Source: Haemaphysalis longicornis (taxonomy: Eukaryota > Arthropoda > Arachnida > Ixodida > Ixodidae). Taken from it: DNA of 64,000 nucleotides. The stretch's first letter is position 1. Each line of letters starts with the position of its first letter. The position numbers and the translations under genes are program-made. The stretch spans positions 205,741,422-205,805,421 of the forward strand of contig CM023449.1 in the NCBI GenBank assembly GCA_013339765.2, read 5' to 3'. Under the pieces are notes generated by a model that was not told the DNA's origin, made no database searches, and was given only the letters and a program-made list of their open reading frames with translations. This document shows, one piece after another, positions 35,401 through 47,529 of the stretch.

Positions 35401-38400
35401 TTAACAATATATCACAAACTTATGTTTAAGGAATACTTTCTTCGCCCCGGCACACCGCGTTTCATCGCGTATGAATCATCACTACAACGTCGGTACGCCT
35501 TTTTCTCGTAATGCTTCTTATCATCTTTCATTCCTAAGGCGTCTTTAGAGTGGAACCACCTTACAGGAGCCGCTGTTACTACTGGCAATTTCGAAGAGTT
35601 CAAAAAGAGGTTGCGCGCGTACTTTGGTGTTGAGGCTGCTGATGAGTTCCCTGTTTTGAGTTGTCATTGTGCTGATCTTTAGAGCTTTTTCAATGGTTTT
35701 AAGTGACTGATTGTTGTATTGCTTACTATCAAGAGTATTTCCCTGTTGTCTTGTCTTTGTTCTATTACGTTCACAGAGAAGCGATTTTCCGCTACTTAGT
35801 GAGCAAAATTGAGTGTGTCAGTCTGGTGTTGTCGATAAACAGGCACATGCACTCGCTCCAGAGCACGGTGTGTTCCCTTTGCTCCGTGTTCCTGAGCCCC
35901 GCGATCCCCCCATACTAGTATAAAACGCTCTCGACCAAATGCACATGTTTTCAAAAAAAAAAACATTTGAATACTTTTGCCGCAGAGACCACTTTATCCT
36001 TACAACGAGTTTCATTCACTGGTCATGGATAGTTCGCAGTGAAGTTTCGAGCGCTACACAATTCCTGTCTGGTGTGAATACATGGCCACTACGGAGGGAG
36101 TAAGGCTACAGAAAATGGCTGTAACTCTTGCTTTATCTGAACAATCTCAAAACATATTGTATAAAAGTACTATCTCAAATCAAAACATATTATATAAAAG
36201 TGATCGCTAAGAGCTGGACTTCATTTATTTGTGATAATTAGTTTACTCATAATGAGGCTGTTAACATTACAGACTTCCCATCTGCTTTTCATAGATGGCC
36301 TTCTTCGGAGGGAGTATCATTACTGCGCGCGGCTGTGACTCCAGTTTATAAAACTATCCAGAAACCAATCATACAAGAAATAACTGAGAATTAATGGTAA
36401 AGCCGTTGCTGTAAGCGTTTTTATTCGATCAATAACGAAGTCACCATAGTTGGCCTAAATAAATCACTGTTGGTCTTCCATATTCCCGGTAGTGAAAGGG
36501 CTCTAATTTTTTTTTTTTTTGGGGGGGGGGGAGGTTGCCCAGTTTTTTGGCTGTATTTTCAATGCGTTGTGTTATCCTGTGAAGCTGTCTATGTCTGGGA
36601 TGCGGTATTTTCTGGTTTCCGCGCGGTAAAATTAAATGTGGGAAAGCTTATTACAAAAAAAATAAGCTTACGCAGATAAGGGCGTAGGGCCTTTGCGTTT
36701 CGGTTGAAGACTGCATATGTTCCCTCCAAAAAAGTGCTTTCCAGCAATGCTACTGCGTTAGGAATGGAAGACGACTTTAGGCGGTGTAAGCTTGGTCAGC
36801 TTACAAAGCCCAAGCCTACAGCGGTGGTGTCTCAGGGCCTCCATATTAAGCGCAGAGCACTTTAGGGGCTCGCCTTGTCGTCGTAGATCGCTCGCTGGAT
36901 CCAAGTAGAGCCACACGCCGTTCCGTCGCAGCGGTTGTCGTTGCGGCGTAACCCAGAGGCTTCAAAAGCCAAGCGGTTTATATAGTCATAACCGTTCGAA
37001 ACTCTGAACCGATGGCGCTTGTCATACATCCTTCCATTGTTTACCTCAAAGAAAACTGTAGGTACATTTGAGGCTAAATATACCTAATTAACCGGCAGCG
37101 CCGGCGTTCATTCAGTGAGGAAGGCTCGTTGGGTTGCTTTTTTACGATACTAAGAGAAAAAAAGCGTCAGTGCAACGCCGGCACGAGCGGGACGAAAAGC
37201 AAGCGCAAAAAGAACAGAACTCCCGCTGGTGCAGTTTAAGGCGGGGGGCGCGGGAGCACTGCGAAGGCGGGAAATTTGTATTGCATTGGGTGGTAGCAGT
37301 GAGCTCATAACCGCGCTACAGCCCTTTATGGCGAATCACTGCTCTGCACTTCCGACAGCTTTTAGATTGAGTGGAACGGCTTTAATTTTTTTCATATAAG
37401 ATGGCGTATATTTCAACTAAAAGTTCTCTTCCCAGTAATGAATTTATGCTCAGCAGCCAAACCAATATTAGGGGCAGGTGTAAGTCGAATCTTAGTAACC
37501 TGATTTTTCGCCATTTTGATTGCATAGTGAAGCTTACCCATAAAGACAAAAATGTTGCAGATGACATCTACGTTTAGGTCTTAAAATGTACGACGCGACA
37601 GCGTTACTTAGTCGTCCACGAAGCGTTTTGAAACGGAGTTGGTGCATTTACAACGTATGCTTTCCAGGCACTAACGTTCAGTGAAGATAACGAAAGTAGC
37701 GGCAACGATTTTCATTTTCCGTGACCCAGGAAACACACAGAGGCCACTTGCGCTTGTGTAGCCGAAGAAGCTGGCGGGAAAGGTTCGGTCTGCGAGGGGT
37801 TGTTTGAGAAGGCGACAATGCTAGTGCTTCAACGTTTTATTTTCTGTTGTCTTTACCAGCCCGAACTTTTTGGGATTTCATTCTAAGCGGAAGTGGGGCA
37901 CAGGAAAGTCTTTTATTGTGTAAGATGATGTTGGAGTTTTGGAAAACGAGGTGAACAGATGGTAAGGAGCTCACAGGTTGAGCTCGGATTGCAAGGCCCC
38001 AGACGTAGCGGCTCTTTTCCTAGCTCTCTGTGAATACGTTCACGCTCATATGGGGACGAGGTGGCCAGAGATGCTTCGAATGTTTCGAGGCAAGTGGAAC
38101 AAATAATGTTGCTCTTGTTATTCTGTGTGCGTATATTTAATATCACCTGGTTGCGTGGAATAAATTGTAACTTTTCCTGCACAAAGCAGTCGTATTGTAT
38201 TGTCGGGCATTTTCTACGAAACATCTTCGCCCATCTAGATTTCTCGATAGATGTGTTGGTTCGTATTCTGCGCGGAGCTTGCGATTATTCGGCGATGACA
38301 TCCTATTTGGCACGGGGAAGCATGATGCGTGGTCACGTGCTTTTTGTCAGCCGTGGCGTAACCTTCAAAATTCTCATGTCCGGGTGTGATGTGAACTGTC

Positions 38401-39407
38401 ATCATTGTAGACGGAAGAATGTTTTTTTGAGTGTCTGCGGGTATTCTGCCTGCAGGAACAAGTCTAATGACCATTTGAGAGTGCGTAATGATGCTTAGCG
38501 ATATTTGGTAGTTCTAATAGGCGGGTCGCCGACCTATTTGGTAATCACGAGAAGTGGAAGGTTGAGGGCTGCCTTATATGCTGCCTTATGACGGTGTTAA
38601 TTTAGTTTCATCCCGTGCAGGTAAATTTCTGGAACGGCAGGCGTCATGAGTGTCTGTGTAAGCGTTGTCATTTCTTTCTCTCTCTTTCTATATAGATCCT
38701 TTCTTGGTTAGGTTTATCACAATGTGGTCGAAATGGGTAAAAGATTTTCATTTATTGGTGATTGTGAGATCCCTTCAGACGCTTCTCTGTAGTGCCACGC
38801 CGATTATTTTTACGTGACAGCCCTCTCCGAACCATATCCTGACCAATTTTTAGGGTGATCTTTAAACGGTCCGCGTGGTGCCATCCATCGTTTTCCGCAC
38901 AGAGCTTGCACCGGTGACAGGGCCGTGAAAAAATTCAAGAACAATTTATACGTTGGCCTATCACATACCCTGTGCCCGGTTTCATTCCTTATTAACGGAC
39001 ATTTTACTTATTTTGTGGTCTTAATATAGGCCTTCGTTGTTTTTTCAGAGCTTGACGTTAATCTTTCGCCAACATTATCGTTAAAGACTGGCGTTAATCT
39101 TTCGCCAAATTTCGCCCTTGGTTAGTCAGGTGACGCAATGTTGGCGCCGCATCAGTTTCGTTGGAAGGGGAGCTTTGGGGTGATGGAGTAAGTTGGAGCA
39201 GCGGCTAGGCAGTGTATCTGCTGAGGACGCGACTACCGATACAGCGTATACTACACCTTACTGCGCAGGCGCGGCCCCCGCTAAAACAACGTATCGTTTC
39301 TTTTGTCTCTGCTGCAGTATTATTGACCTCCTTTCCACATTCCAGTTGCCGCTCTGCCGTATTCAACGTTCCGGTTGGCAGCGGTGACGTAATTCCGTGG
39401 ACGCTTA
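35401..39407. other. No gene recognised; small repeats only
   Basis: Contains the short repeat at 36083-36160, a T-run directly followed by a G-run (36509-36533), and otherwise unassigned sequence. No domain is recognised in any frame. Confidence 0.4.
36083..36160 (-). repeat. Dispersed repeat, inverted copy of 23825-23915
   Basis: Reads as the reverse complement of the intronic copy (CGGAGG, then GGCTGTAACTCTT and ATCTCAAAACA). A weaker partial match (TCGGAGGGAGTATCA, GGCTGTGACTCC) follows at 36310-36345. Confidence 0.65.
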
Positions 39408-39911
39408 ATGAGCACAGCTGATAGTGGACGGCTAGGAGGCACGGGGATTTCGAAAAATAAGCCTAATAATACTCCCGCCTTAAAAAATGCCTCTGGCTTA
39501 GTTCGGCTAGGCCCGGTTATGCAAGCAAAAGCAGCCGAAGCACAGTTTGCCATACGGGAAGCCGAACGCTACTTCATGGGTTCAGCAAAAATATATTTTT
39601 AAAGGTGATGGTTTAACCTCTATGAGGTCAAAATTGCTCAAAAAGTCAATTTCGGAAGCCGATGAGCACAGCTGATAGTGGACGGCTAGCAGGCACGAAG
39701 AATTCGAAAAATAAGCCTAATAACACTACCGCCTTAAAATGCCCCTGGATTAGTTCGGCTAGGCCTGGTTATGCAAGCGAAAGCAGCCGAAGCACAGTTT
39801 GCCATACTGGAAGCCGAACGCTACTGATGGGTCTCAGCAAAAAAATATTTTTAAGGTGATGGTTTAACCTCCATGCGGTCACAATTGCTCAGAAAGTCAA
39901 ATTCGGGAGCC
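39408..39911 (+). repeat. Tandem repeat, two copies of 254 bp
   Basis: Copy 1 starts ATGAGCACAGCTGATAGTGG at 39408 and copy 2 starts with the same 20 bases at 39662. Both carry TTCGAAAAATAAGCCTAATA, GCAGCCGAAGCACAGTTTGC and GTGATGGTTTAACCTC. They differ at roughly one position in ten with a few 1-4 base indels that break any common frame. This looks like a seed of a satellite or a locally duplicated element rather than coding sequence. Confidence 0.92.
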
Positions 39912-41292
39912 GGTTTTACCTATGCGAATACAAGATAACTATAGATTTGCTTACCTCCGTACAAGAGCCTTGGTATAGCAAACGATTGCTCCCTTGGCTT
40001 GCAGCGTCCCTTCTATACTTAATCTGATCGTCTGGCCACATACCAAGTACCGAAGGGGAGGAAAGTCCCTGCTGGTTTTATGTTGTACATTGCTTAAAAC
40101 TTCGATGTGCCGCCGGTGGGCGCGAACTCTCCACAAAACAAAAAGAACCTACAGTTCAACAGAACTACATCGGTGCCCAATGAGGAGTGTCCGTGTATTG
40201 TTCTGCATCGCACTTGACGGCAGCTCTCCTTGAAGGCTACTGCGCTAAGGCATTGGGTGTGGGCGGCAAACCGTAGTTTGCTCGCTTGGAAGGCCCCGAC
40301 GGTGAGCTGGATACCTGAATTCTGTGATGGCATTATATGACTTTGAAAGTTTTGTGTTTAATCTGAGACAGGGGAAGGTCCAAGGAGGGCGGTGGTAATG
40401 ATCCCCGCCTATGGCAGTGCCATATAAATTTGCCCTGTTCAGGCTTCACGGAGTGCCCCCTTGGCACACAATGCAGCCTTGGCATAGCGTATGGGCACAA
40501 ACCATCATACTCTTCCAATGTCTCAATGGTGAATAGACTTTAATGATACTTAGTTTATTCTTTGCTCGCCTCAGCGTATCCTACCAGACGGTCCTTTCAA
40601 AAACTGCTGGATTCAGCTGCTTCATTGACAAACAGCCTCGATGGGTAATTCTGATCCAGCAGGATGTCAGCTCAGAAAATCGCGTTCTTAGAACGTATAT
40701 TTCGTAGGGGACGGTTTACTCTTGGAGAAAACGACACACCTATAGTTTCTATCCACATGCGTTCAAAACATATGAGAGGGAATAGTTTAGAGTATTATTT
40801 TTGCTGCAAGCATGTATATCTGGTGCAGCGACCAATCGTTTCGCACCTACACAATCAATCCCGCCCACAACCACGCCATCCCGTTATATGATGTATTCAA
40901 TACCATTGAAATGAAAAAGAAAAGTTGAAAAAATATAAAACGCAGCTGAGCGGCACCAAGAGAAGCTGATACAGTTTTCTGAGAAAAAAAAATATGTAGT
41001 TTATTGAAAAGACTGGCAGTTTTGAGAATAACTGAGCATTGGAGGGAGCACACCTGCGGCGTAGCTCAGTTTCTGCAGTCTTACACTTTCTGAATGGCGT
41101 TGACGGAGCACGACAATAGAGAGTTTGCTTTGCTTTGTTCTTTCCAGTTATTCGCGTGAGGTCACTGGATTAGGCGGACCTTCGCGATTTGTTTGTCTGT
41201 TTGTGCTTGCTTATACTTTTTGAAAGCGCAACTACTCTATTGCCCATGAAAAACCTATGTTCTGTGTAAAGCAGTGCAATACAGCGTACACA
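39912..41292. other. No gene recognised
   Basis: No domain, repeat pair or splice-flanked exon that I can defend. The AT content rises near 40900-41000. Confidence 0.4.
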
Positions 41293-42013
41293 CACTGTAA
41301 AAACCCGTAATTTTAAGGACGAATTACGGACCAGATGCCCGTAATAAAACAGAGCCGTGTTCCGTTTGATTCAGAACAAAGAAATCACCCGTAATTTAAC
41401 GGACGTGCGCTCCGTTCCTCAGTATACGAATGCTCTCTCCGTTACACGTCAAACGGAACCTTTTTCTGCTTTGCAAAATACGGGCGTTTCTTCTGTATGA
41501 TGCAGAAACGAAACAGATCAGTTTATTAATAATTACAAGATATATATTGTCGTGTCGATCGTCGGGAATCGATAGAGAAGCGAAAACTGCGCCCCGACAA
41601 CATTCGTGGCGTAATGAATGCGGCTCTGTTTCGTTAGTGTCTAAAGTGTAGTAAACTTAGTGAGGACCATGAGGCCCATACCGCTCAACACGAGCGTTGT
41701 ATCTTGTCTTTACGACGCTCCGGTGACGTCGCTGCCCCGGACCTCGTGCGGTGGTGCAGTGGTGTCGAGCGTCGTGCCCATTCGATCAACGTCGCCGGTT
41801 CGATTCCTCGTCGAAGTATTTTTTTCTTTTCTGAAGGTTCTATCAATTACGGAAAGACGTGCCTTTTTGAAACGGAGTGTGTGTTTTGGCACGGCCTTTC
41901 CGTACTACGGAATGACCGTTCTTAAAATTCTTTCCGTTGTTTAAATTACGAAAATGTGTCCGGCAACATTTTACTAGCGGCTTTCTCCGTAAAATTGGCC
42001 ATTTTTCACAGTG
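41293..42013. mobile_element. 721-bp CACTGT-ended element with internal tRNA-like promoter
   Basis: The left end is CACTGTAAAAACCCGTAATT. The right end on the minus strand is CACTGTGAAAAATGGCCAAT, followed inward by TTTACGGA matched on the left by GTAATTTTAAGGA. CACTG ends are seen in CACTA/EnSpm-like and Chapaev-like DNA transposons. Flanking CA dinucleotides on both sides could be a 2-bp target duplication. The interior carries a tRNA-like block (41746-41814). No transposase is seen, so it is non-autonomous. GTAAT/ACGG words recur throughout. Confidence 0.7.
41746..41814 (+). other. tRNA-like block (A and B boxes) inside the CACTGT element
   Basis: TGGTGCAGTGG fits an A box (41752-41762) and GGTTCGATTCC is a perfect B box (41797-41807), 35 bases later. 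The flanks do not form a clean seven-pair acceptor stem, so I do not call a functional tRNA. It is most likely a SINE head captured by the DNA element. Confidence 0.6.
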
Positions 42014-42112
42014 CATGTCACCCAGATTCGCAGAGTGGGATGGCTCCTTTTTTCACTATTTCCTAAATCACCTCTTTTCTTATCATCAACAAAACTAGGG
42101 CTGATTCCACCT

Positions 42113-42198
42113 ACAGACGGACGGCCAGACGGACAAACAGACGGACACACAGACAGATGCCGAGACTGACGAACCGACGGACAGACAGATAGAAGGAC
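42113..42198 (+). repeat. GACG/GACA tetranucleotide-like microsatellite
   Basis: Imperfect repeats of GACGGAC, AGACGGAC and GACAGACAG. The frames translating it give Ser/Val/Cys repeats that are not genes. Confidence 0.85.
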
Positions 42199-42700
42199 AG
42201 AATGAACGGTCAGACGAAATTATCGCGTTAAGTAGCCGAACAAAGGGGTATTGCCTTTGAAAGTACAAAGTACGATACGTAATAGCTCCAGTGAGCGATA
42301 GTACTTCCCCTAGGTGAAGTAAGTACGCAGAAAGAAATATAGCCAGCATTACAATGCACGACGAGCGAAGGTTTATGTGTAATTGTGAAATGGTATTTAC
42401 GATCCTTGCAATGTTCATTTTAACTGAGCTCTGGACGGTGGGACACTCAAGCGCTGATTATAGGGGTCTGAGTTTCTTACTGACCATTCAGTTTTAAATA
42501 GTTGGTTGTGTTGCAAACTTGTGGCAATGAAGCAACAAAAATATCTTTTATCGTTTACTGACGGCTAAGCATTGTGGCACCCCATATTTTCCAAGTTTTT
42601 TTGTAAGCACTGATGAAGCAGGCCAACCCAGACAGAATCTTTCGTTTGGTTGAGTTGTGTCACTGCCTTTTTGAGATAGGCCTTTGCGATTTCAACAGTG

Positions 42701-42811
42701 ACCGGCCGCGGTGGCTCAGTGATTAACGCCGTGTGCTACTGAGCACGAGGACGAGGGTTAGAGTGCCGCCCGCGGTGGCCCTTGTTCTAGTGGAGGCGAA
42801 AAGGAAAAAAA
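42701..42811 (+). mobile_element. SINE head (5' part of an interrupted copy)
   Basis: ACCGGCCGCGGTGGCTCAGTG gives the A-box side. The B box is degraded (GGGTTAGAGTGCC), and the match continues to GTGGAGGCGAAAAGG. The copy stops at an A run; its remaining body resumes at 43204. Confidence 0.85.
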
Positions 42812-43203
42812 AATGGCATCATCTCCACTCCGTGGATGACGGCGAGGGTGCGGAGTACGGAGACTCGAAATGACATCCAAGTTGCACCCCGAGTGACATC
42901 CGATTTGCGCCCCGACCATCATTCGGTTTGAACCGTGAGTTGCACCTTGATTATTACCTAAATGAAACTGAAACTCACGGCTCAAACCAAATCCTAAGGT
43001 CCTAAGGAAGTGCCTTAGGAAGTAAGCCGTGTGACTGTCGAATACTAACTCGCGGTGGTAGCTTAATGGGTAGGACGACTGACACAAACTCGGTCTGGTC
43101 TACCAAACACAGGCTCGATTCCTGCCGGTGCCTATGTGATTTTTTGCGATTGTAAATGCTATGCACACGGACGCGGATGGACATTGTGCGGTCCCTAAGG
43201 TAC
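42812..43203 (+). mobile_element. Insertion into the SINE, with a second tRNA-like block
   Basis: About 390 bases separate the two halves of one SINE. Near the 3' part (43046-43135) lies GGTAGCTTAATGGGTAGG (A-box-like) and GGCTCGATTCC (B box), a tRNA-derived head of a different family. AAAA borders both sides and may be the target duplication. Internal direct and inverted words (TCCTAAGG, GCCTTAGGA) occur near 42990-43020. Confidence 0.65.
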
Positions 43204-43336
43204 TCCGCACCTAAAACGCCCGTGTGTACGAGATTTCGGCGGCCGTTCAAGATACCCAGGTGGTCAAAATGAATCCGGAGGCCTCCACTACGGAGCAGCT
43301 CGTCGCCTGCGTTGGGTCGGCGCATTGAACCCTACA
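43204..43336 (+). mobile_element. SINE body and tail (3' part of the interrupted copy)
   Basis: Resumes with AAAACGCCCGTGTGTACGAG and continues through CCCAGGTGGTCAAAATGAAT and GCCTGCGTTGGGTCGGCG to a tail of ATCAGTCAATC type. It matches the full-length SINE at 1661-1897 in order and strand. Confidence 0.85.
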
Positions 43337-44758
43337 ATCAGTCAATCATTTCGTCAGTTCATATTCATTCTCATTTTTAGTTAGTTTTGTGATCAGCGTG
43401 GGGACGTGGTAGCAGGCGGGCGCTGCAATTTCGTTACTTCATTTCTAGTTTTTATGTATTTTTCTTGCTTCCCTCTGGTTACTACGGATGCCAGATTTGG
43501 GTATCAGTACTCAAATGGGGCAATTACTTTTTTTGTTCGATGCATACGCTTCTTTTGTTGTTAATTTACTTGTTTTTGTATCAAATTATACGTACACTCA
43601 CGCTATATTGACGATTGGTTTTAAGTTCACTAAGTGCGTCATTTTTCAGTATATTCATGGGACCGAATGAATAGTTGCTGTTCAGTTATTAGGTGGCGTT
43701 TCGTATACGAATTTGTTCGACTTAACGATCATTCAGCAGTATCTGTTTGTGTTACTGCCTTCCCTGCCTATTTAATTGCAATGCTGTGATATGGGCTTTA
43801 GAGATAGTCCTTATACAAATTCGGTAGGGGCTATAAAGACTGCTTACGTGCAGTAATTTCAAATTTAGGCAGGGGCGTCTGAGGACCATCTCCGTCATCC
43901 CCTGCTTGGTTCCCTGTTTGTCACCACTCGCACTGTACTATTACTGGCAATGTCCCCCACGCCGAACAGCAATCAGCGTATGCGTTAACGCAAAACGTTG
44001 CTACAACATCCTCTGAAAGGTTTCCCCAGCAAAGGTTACGTAATTCTTGGTACCTGTCGAGGTTGTCACCGCCGGCGATGACGGTCACTTATCGCGTTCT
44101 ATGAGACTGAGAAGGGTTTTGTAACCATAAATAAAATGCACATTTGAGGTTAGCATGCGCGGGAAAGAATCCTGGCAAACTAAACGCCTCAAAAATTTTA
44201 GCGAAGGTAGGCCAGAAAGCAAGAACACTCTCAATAGTTTTTCGTTCGTTGCCTTCGCGCTGTTTTAGAGCGCAGTGCTTTTGCGGGCCAATCTGCGGTT
44301 GTGCGGCACCCCTCGCCGTTGTCTCTTGATGTAGCCGAGAGTACGGGGAGAACTCCGAAGAGACAGCGAGCAAGAAAGCGGATGAGGAGGGTTCGGTGTA
44401 AGTATGAGGAGGAAAGTGGAGTTCCGCGGGTGCCGCGCGACACGTGCTGCCCGGCGGCGATTCGCTACGAGATGGCGCAAGAGTACCGCGCGCCGCGGTG
44501 TGTTCACCGATGACGGGATCACTACAGAATACTGCCGGAGCGTACACTCACACAATCTACAATATATGGAAGCATAGGGCGACGTGAGAGGTGTTATGTG
44601 TGCTGAATAAAAGTGGTGTGTAACCATACATATATATGTCTGTCTGAAATTATTTCGTCAACATATTTTGCAGTCGAAACAGGTACACAGCCGTGCTCGA
44701 ATTTCGCCGCGGAAAGTGTCTTAATCGTCACCTAATATTCCTTTGGAAGTTTGCTTTC
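43337..44758. other. No gene recognised
   Basis: The first half is T-rich; the second (44090-44590) has overlapping GC-rich frames on both strands. These frames shadow one another and carry no domain. Confidence 0.4.
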
Positions 44759-45927
44759 TTAAAGGGGCACTGACACAAAATTTTGAAGGCGAGATAACTT
44801 CGGAGATAGATTGTGGGAACACACATACATATCTGCAAATATCAGCGGCAAATACAGCCTAGAACATATTTAAAATCAGTTTGAAGTGTGCGAAACGCAA
44901 CCGAGCAGCCAGCAGAGGACCACGCGCAATTGTAAATAAACAACATCCAAACACGTCACGAGTTTGTGTTTGCCGCTTCCGCACTACCGGCGTTTTGCGC
45001 CGGCTCGCGCGGCTCGCCGCTCCAATCGGAGGGCCGGAGGGCGGAGCTTCTGCTCTCGAAACGAACGACCCGATCGTTGGCGGCGGAGGCGCCGTGATTT
45101 CGTCAGCTAATCGGGCAGCTGGCCGCGACCAAAGTTCTACAGCGATTCCAGGCACTCTGTTTCTATTACTGTTTATTACCATTGGATGCGAAAACGCGCC
45201 GGAGGCACGAAAAGCTCACTGAGCTAGCCGGCAACGGTCGCTGTGCAGGCGGCGGCCACGGCCGCGAAGTGGCCCAGGCCGGCGCAGGTAGCTCGAGTGA
45301 TAGCTTGTTACCGCTGCACGAAATTGTCCCCAAGTCCCTACCATGGTGGCTTACATGAGAAAGGAGTTAATGATGCGATGGCGGGTTGCATTAAAATTGT
45401 TATCTGCACCGCTTACGAGAGCGGCACTCGAATATCCGCCGCAGTGCTGAGCCGAACACATCTGTAGGCGGACCTGTAGGCAGACCGGCCGGCTGCTCCC
45501 AGCGCGCGTCTTGCCACCCACCGTCTCGAGCGTCGCGCGTCGTTTCTTTAGCCGCGGTAGCATTTGCACTCGCAGCGCCTGCGTCACATCCACGGTCACT
45601 TTTAATTAAGCGCCTTACGAGATCAGTACGTGGGGGCATTCGCAGAAACTGCCGTCGATGCGGATTCGACAGTGCTACGGCGGCTCTGCTCTGTGATATC
45701 CCTCCGACGGTCACGTGGTCAGCTTTGTTCACACAAAATCCACAAAATCCTCGTTTCGCGGCACTCGCTGAAACCGAAACTGCGACTGGCCGCATTGAAA
45801 ATGCCTCAATTAAACAACCGTCGCACGCTGAAGCAAATGAGGTTTCTACAGGTTATAAGTAGGTCACTAGCTACTTATCGCAACAAAAAAAACAAGATGC
45901 AAAATTTTTGTGTCAGTGCCCCTTTAA
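44759..45927. mobile_element. TTAA-bordered terminal-inverted-repeat element, 1.17 kb
   Basis: The left end is TTAAAGGGGCACTGACACAA. The right end on the minus strand begins with the same 20 bases, and pairing continues through AAAATTTTG. Near-perfect ~28-bp inverted repeats starting at TTAA indicate a piggyBac-like non-autonomous element. The ends resemble those of 15012-17181 (TTAAAGGG) but differ from base 9, so they are separate families with a shared start. The interior is GC-rich with no transposase; frames such as 45400-45795 on the minus strand are not supported. Confidence 0.85.
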
Positions 45928-46548
45928 TTAATATCCGTATCGTCGCCTGCAAAAATAGATAATATGTCAACTTCTTTTTTTTTTTGGGGGGGGGGGGGAT
46001 TCAATAAATGTGCGGTAGGCACACGTGAGGGGAAACGCTCGCATAGATTATACTGGTAGCATTTTATCAGCAACAAAACATTTGGCGCATTGGCACTATA
46101 GCGGTCAATTGAAACCTAAAAAAAAATCTTCGTGGTTTCGACCATGGGGTATGAGTCGCGCCGTAGTGCAGGGCGACGAATAATTTCTATCACTTCGGAA
46201 TCTTTAACGTCAGCTTAAATCTCCGCACACGGGAAGTTTCGTTTTTCGCATCAAGTGCTACTTGCTTTTCGTTGGCTACTTATTCATACTAGTTGGGGCA
46301 GAAAGTGAGTTACAATGGTAGATTGTAGATACGAAGAACTTTAGATGAATAACATGTTTCACCATGGAAAGAAAAACGTGCAATTCCTCTTTAGCATCCG
46401 ACCAATTCAGCTAGAAGACAGCTACTGAAAATTCAAACATTCCGTTAAGTTTTCATGGAATACAGGACCAAGCGCTTGATCACCTATTTCAATTTCTCAC
46501 CTTGTTTGATAAATCCCCGGTGTCCCGTTCAAGGCTGCATCTTCATTT
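45928..46548. other. No gene recognised
   Basis: Contains a T-run followed by a G-run (about 45975-45999) and otherwise unassigned sequence. Confidence 0.4.
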
Positions 46549-46911
46549 CGATACAGAATTGCGTGCGTTTTCTTTGTAGTAACTTGTGAAAAGATACCTA
46601 TGTGTGAACAAGAAATCTTGGTTAGCACCCTGTGTGATTTGAATGTTAGACTCTTTTAAAACACAATTCACGTGTCATGACCGTATATGTAGGCGTCCTA
46701 ATTTCAAGTTGGACATTGATCTCCCAGAGAAGAAACAATGAAAGGCTAAGGATACTTCCCTAAGCTGTACACCTGGTCACCGGCTTTCTACCCAATGGTT
46801 TAGATTCTTTTTTGGTCGGGCAGTTTTATGTTGAATGAACTCGTCATGCTGTTCTTTTTTGCCTGAAAGTTTTTCGCCTCCGACGATGTCGTTGTTTACC
46901 GTCAGCGTTTG
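46549..46911 (+). repeat. Long direct repeat, copy 1
   Basis: Runs from CGATACAGAATTGCGTGCGT through AGAAATCTTGGTTAGCACCC, GTCATGCTGTTCTTTTTTGC and CGCCTCCGACGATGTCGTTG. Copy 2 is at 47530-47889, about 980 bases away, with roughly four bases in five identical. No terminal inverted repeats or coding frame are shared. Confidence 0.88.
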
Positions 46912-47529
46912 ACAGGTGCTGGAGCCATTGTTCCGAAGCGTGTGTTTGGACGCGTCCATAGCTTGTCAGAGTTGATTGATAGGAATTTTGAAATAGGCAT
47001 AAAAATATTCCAGTACTTTGTTGGAGCTTATTCTGCAGCTTTCAGTATTGCCTACAAGCACCTAGTTTTTCGAAGTTTTTATTTGTATAAAGTTAGGTTA
47101 TTACGAACTTTTTGCCTCTTTTTATAAATCTAAATATAACAAATTGTGCACCTTATAAGACGTATGACCGGCTTTGTTATTCGCAGCTTGCAAGAGTTTC
47201 CACGATAAGCCGATGGAGCTTGTGGAAGGTGTATTTTATCAAATTGCCAATATTAGACAATAAAGCGCCGTCAATTAAGTTATCGTCGTACCTGGAGTAA
47301 CGTCATTCTGTTTCTGCCACAGTGAATCGCTAGAAACGCTTCGAAAAGAGAGAAAGCTATCTTCTGATAAGGTATCGACGGTTTTGTTTCTGCATCGCTT
47401 GGCTTATCATGAATATCCCGTTGTTAAGAATGAGATCGCTCATTTAATACCAAGGGCCCCCACTCTAAGAACACGATAGTACTAAAGAGGATGATATGCG
47501 TGTCGAAGAAGAAACTTGCATTGACAAAC
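46912..47529. other. Spacer between the direct repeats; no gene recognised
   Basis: AT-rich with only short frames. With the repeats on either side this could be the interior of one composite element. Confidence 0.4.
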
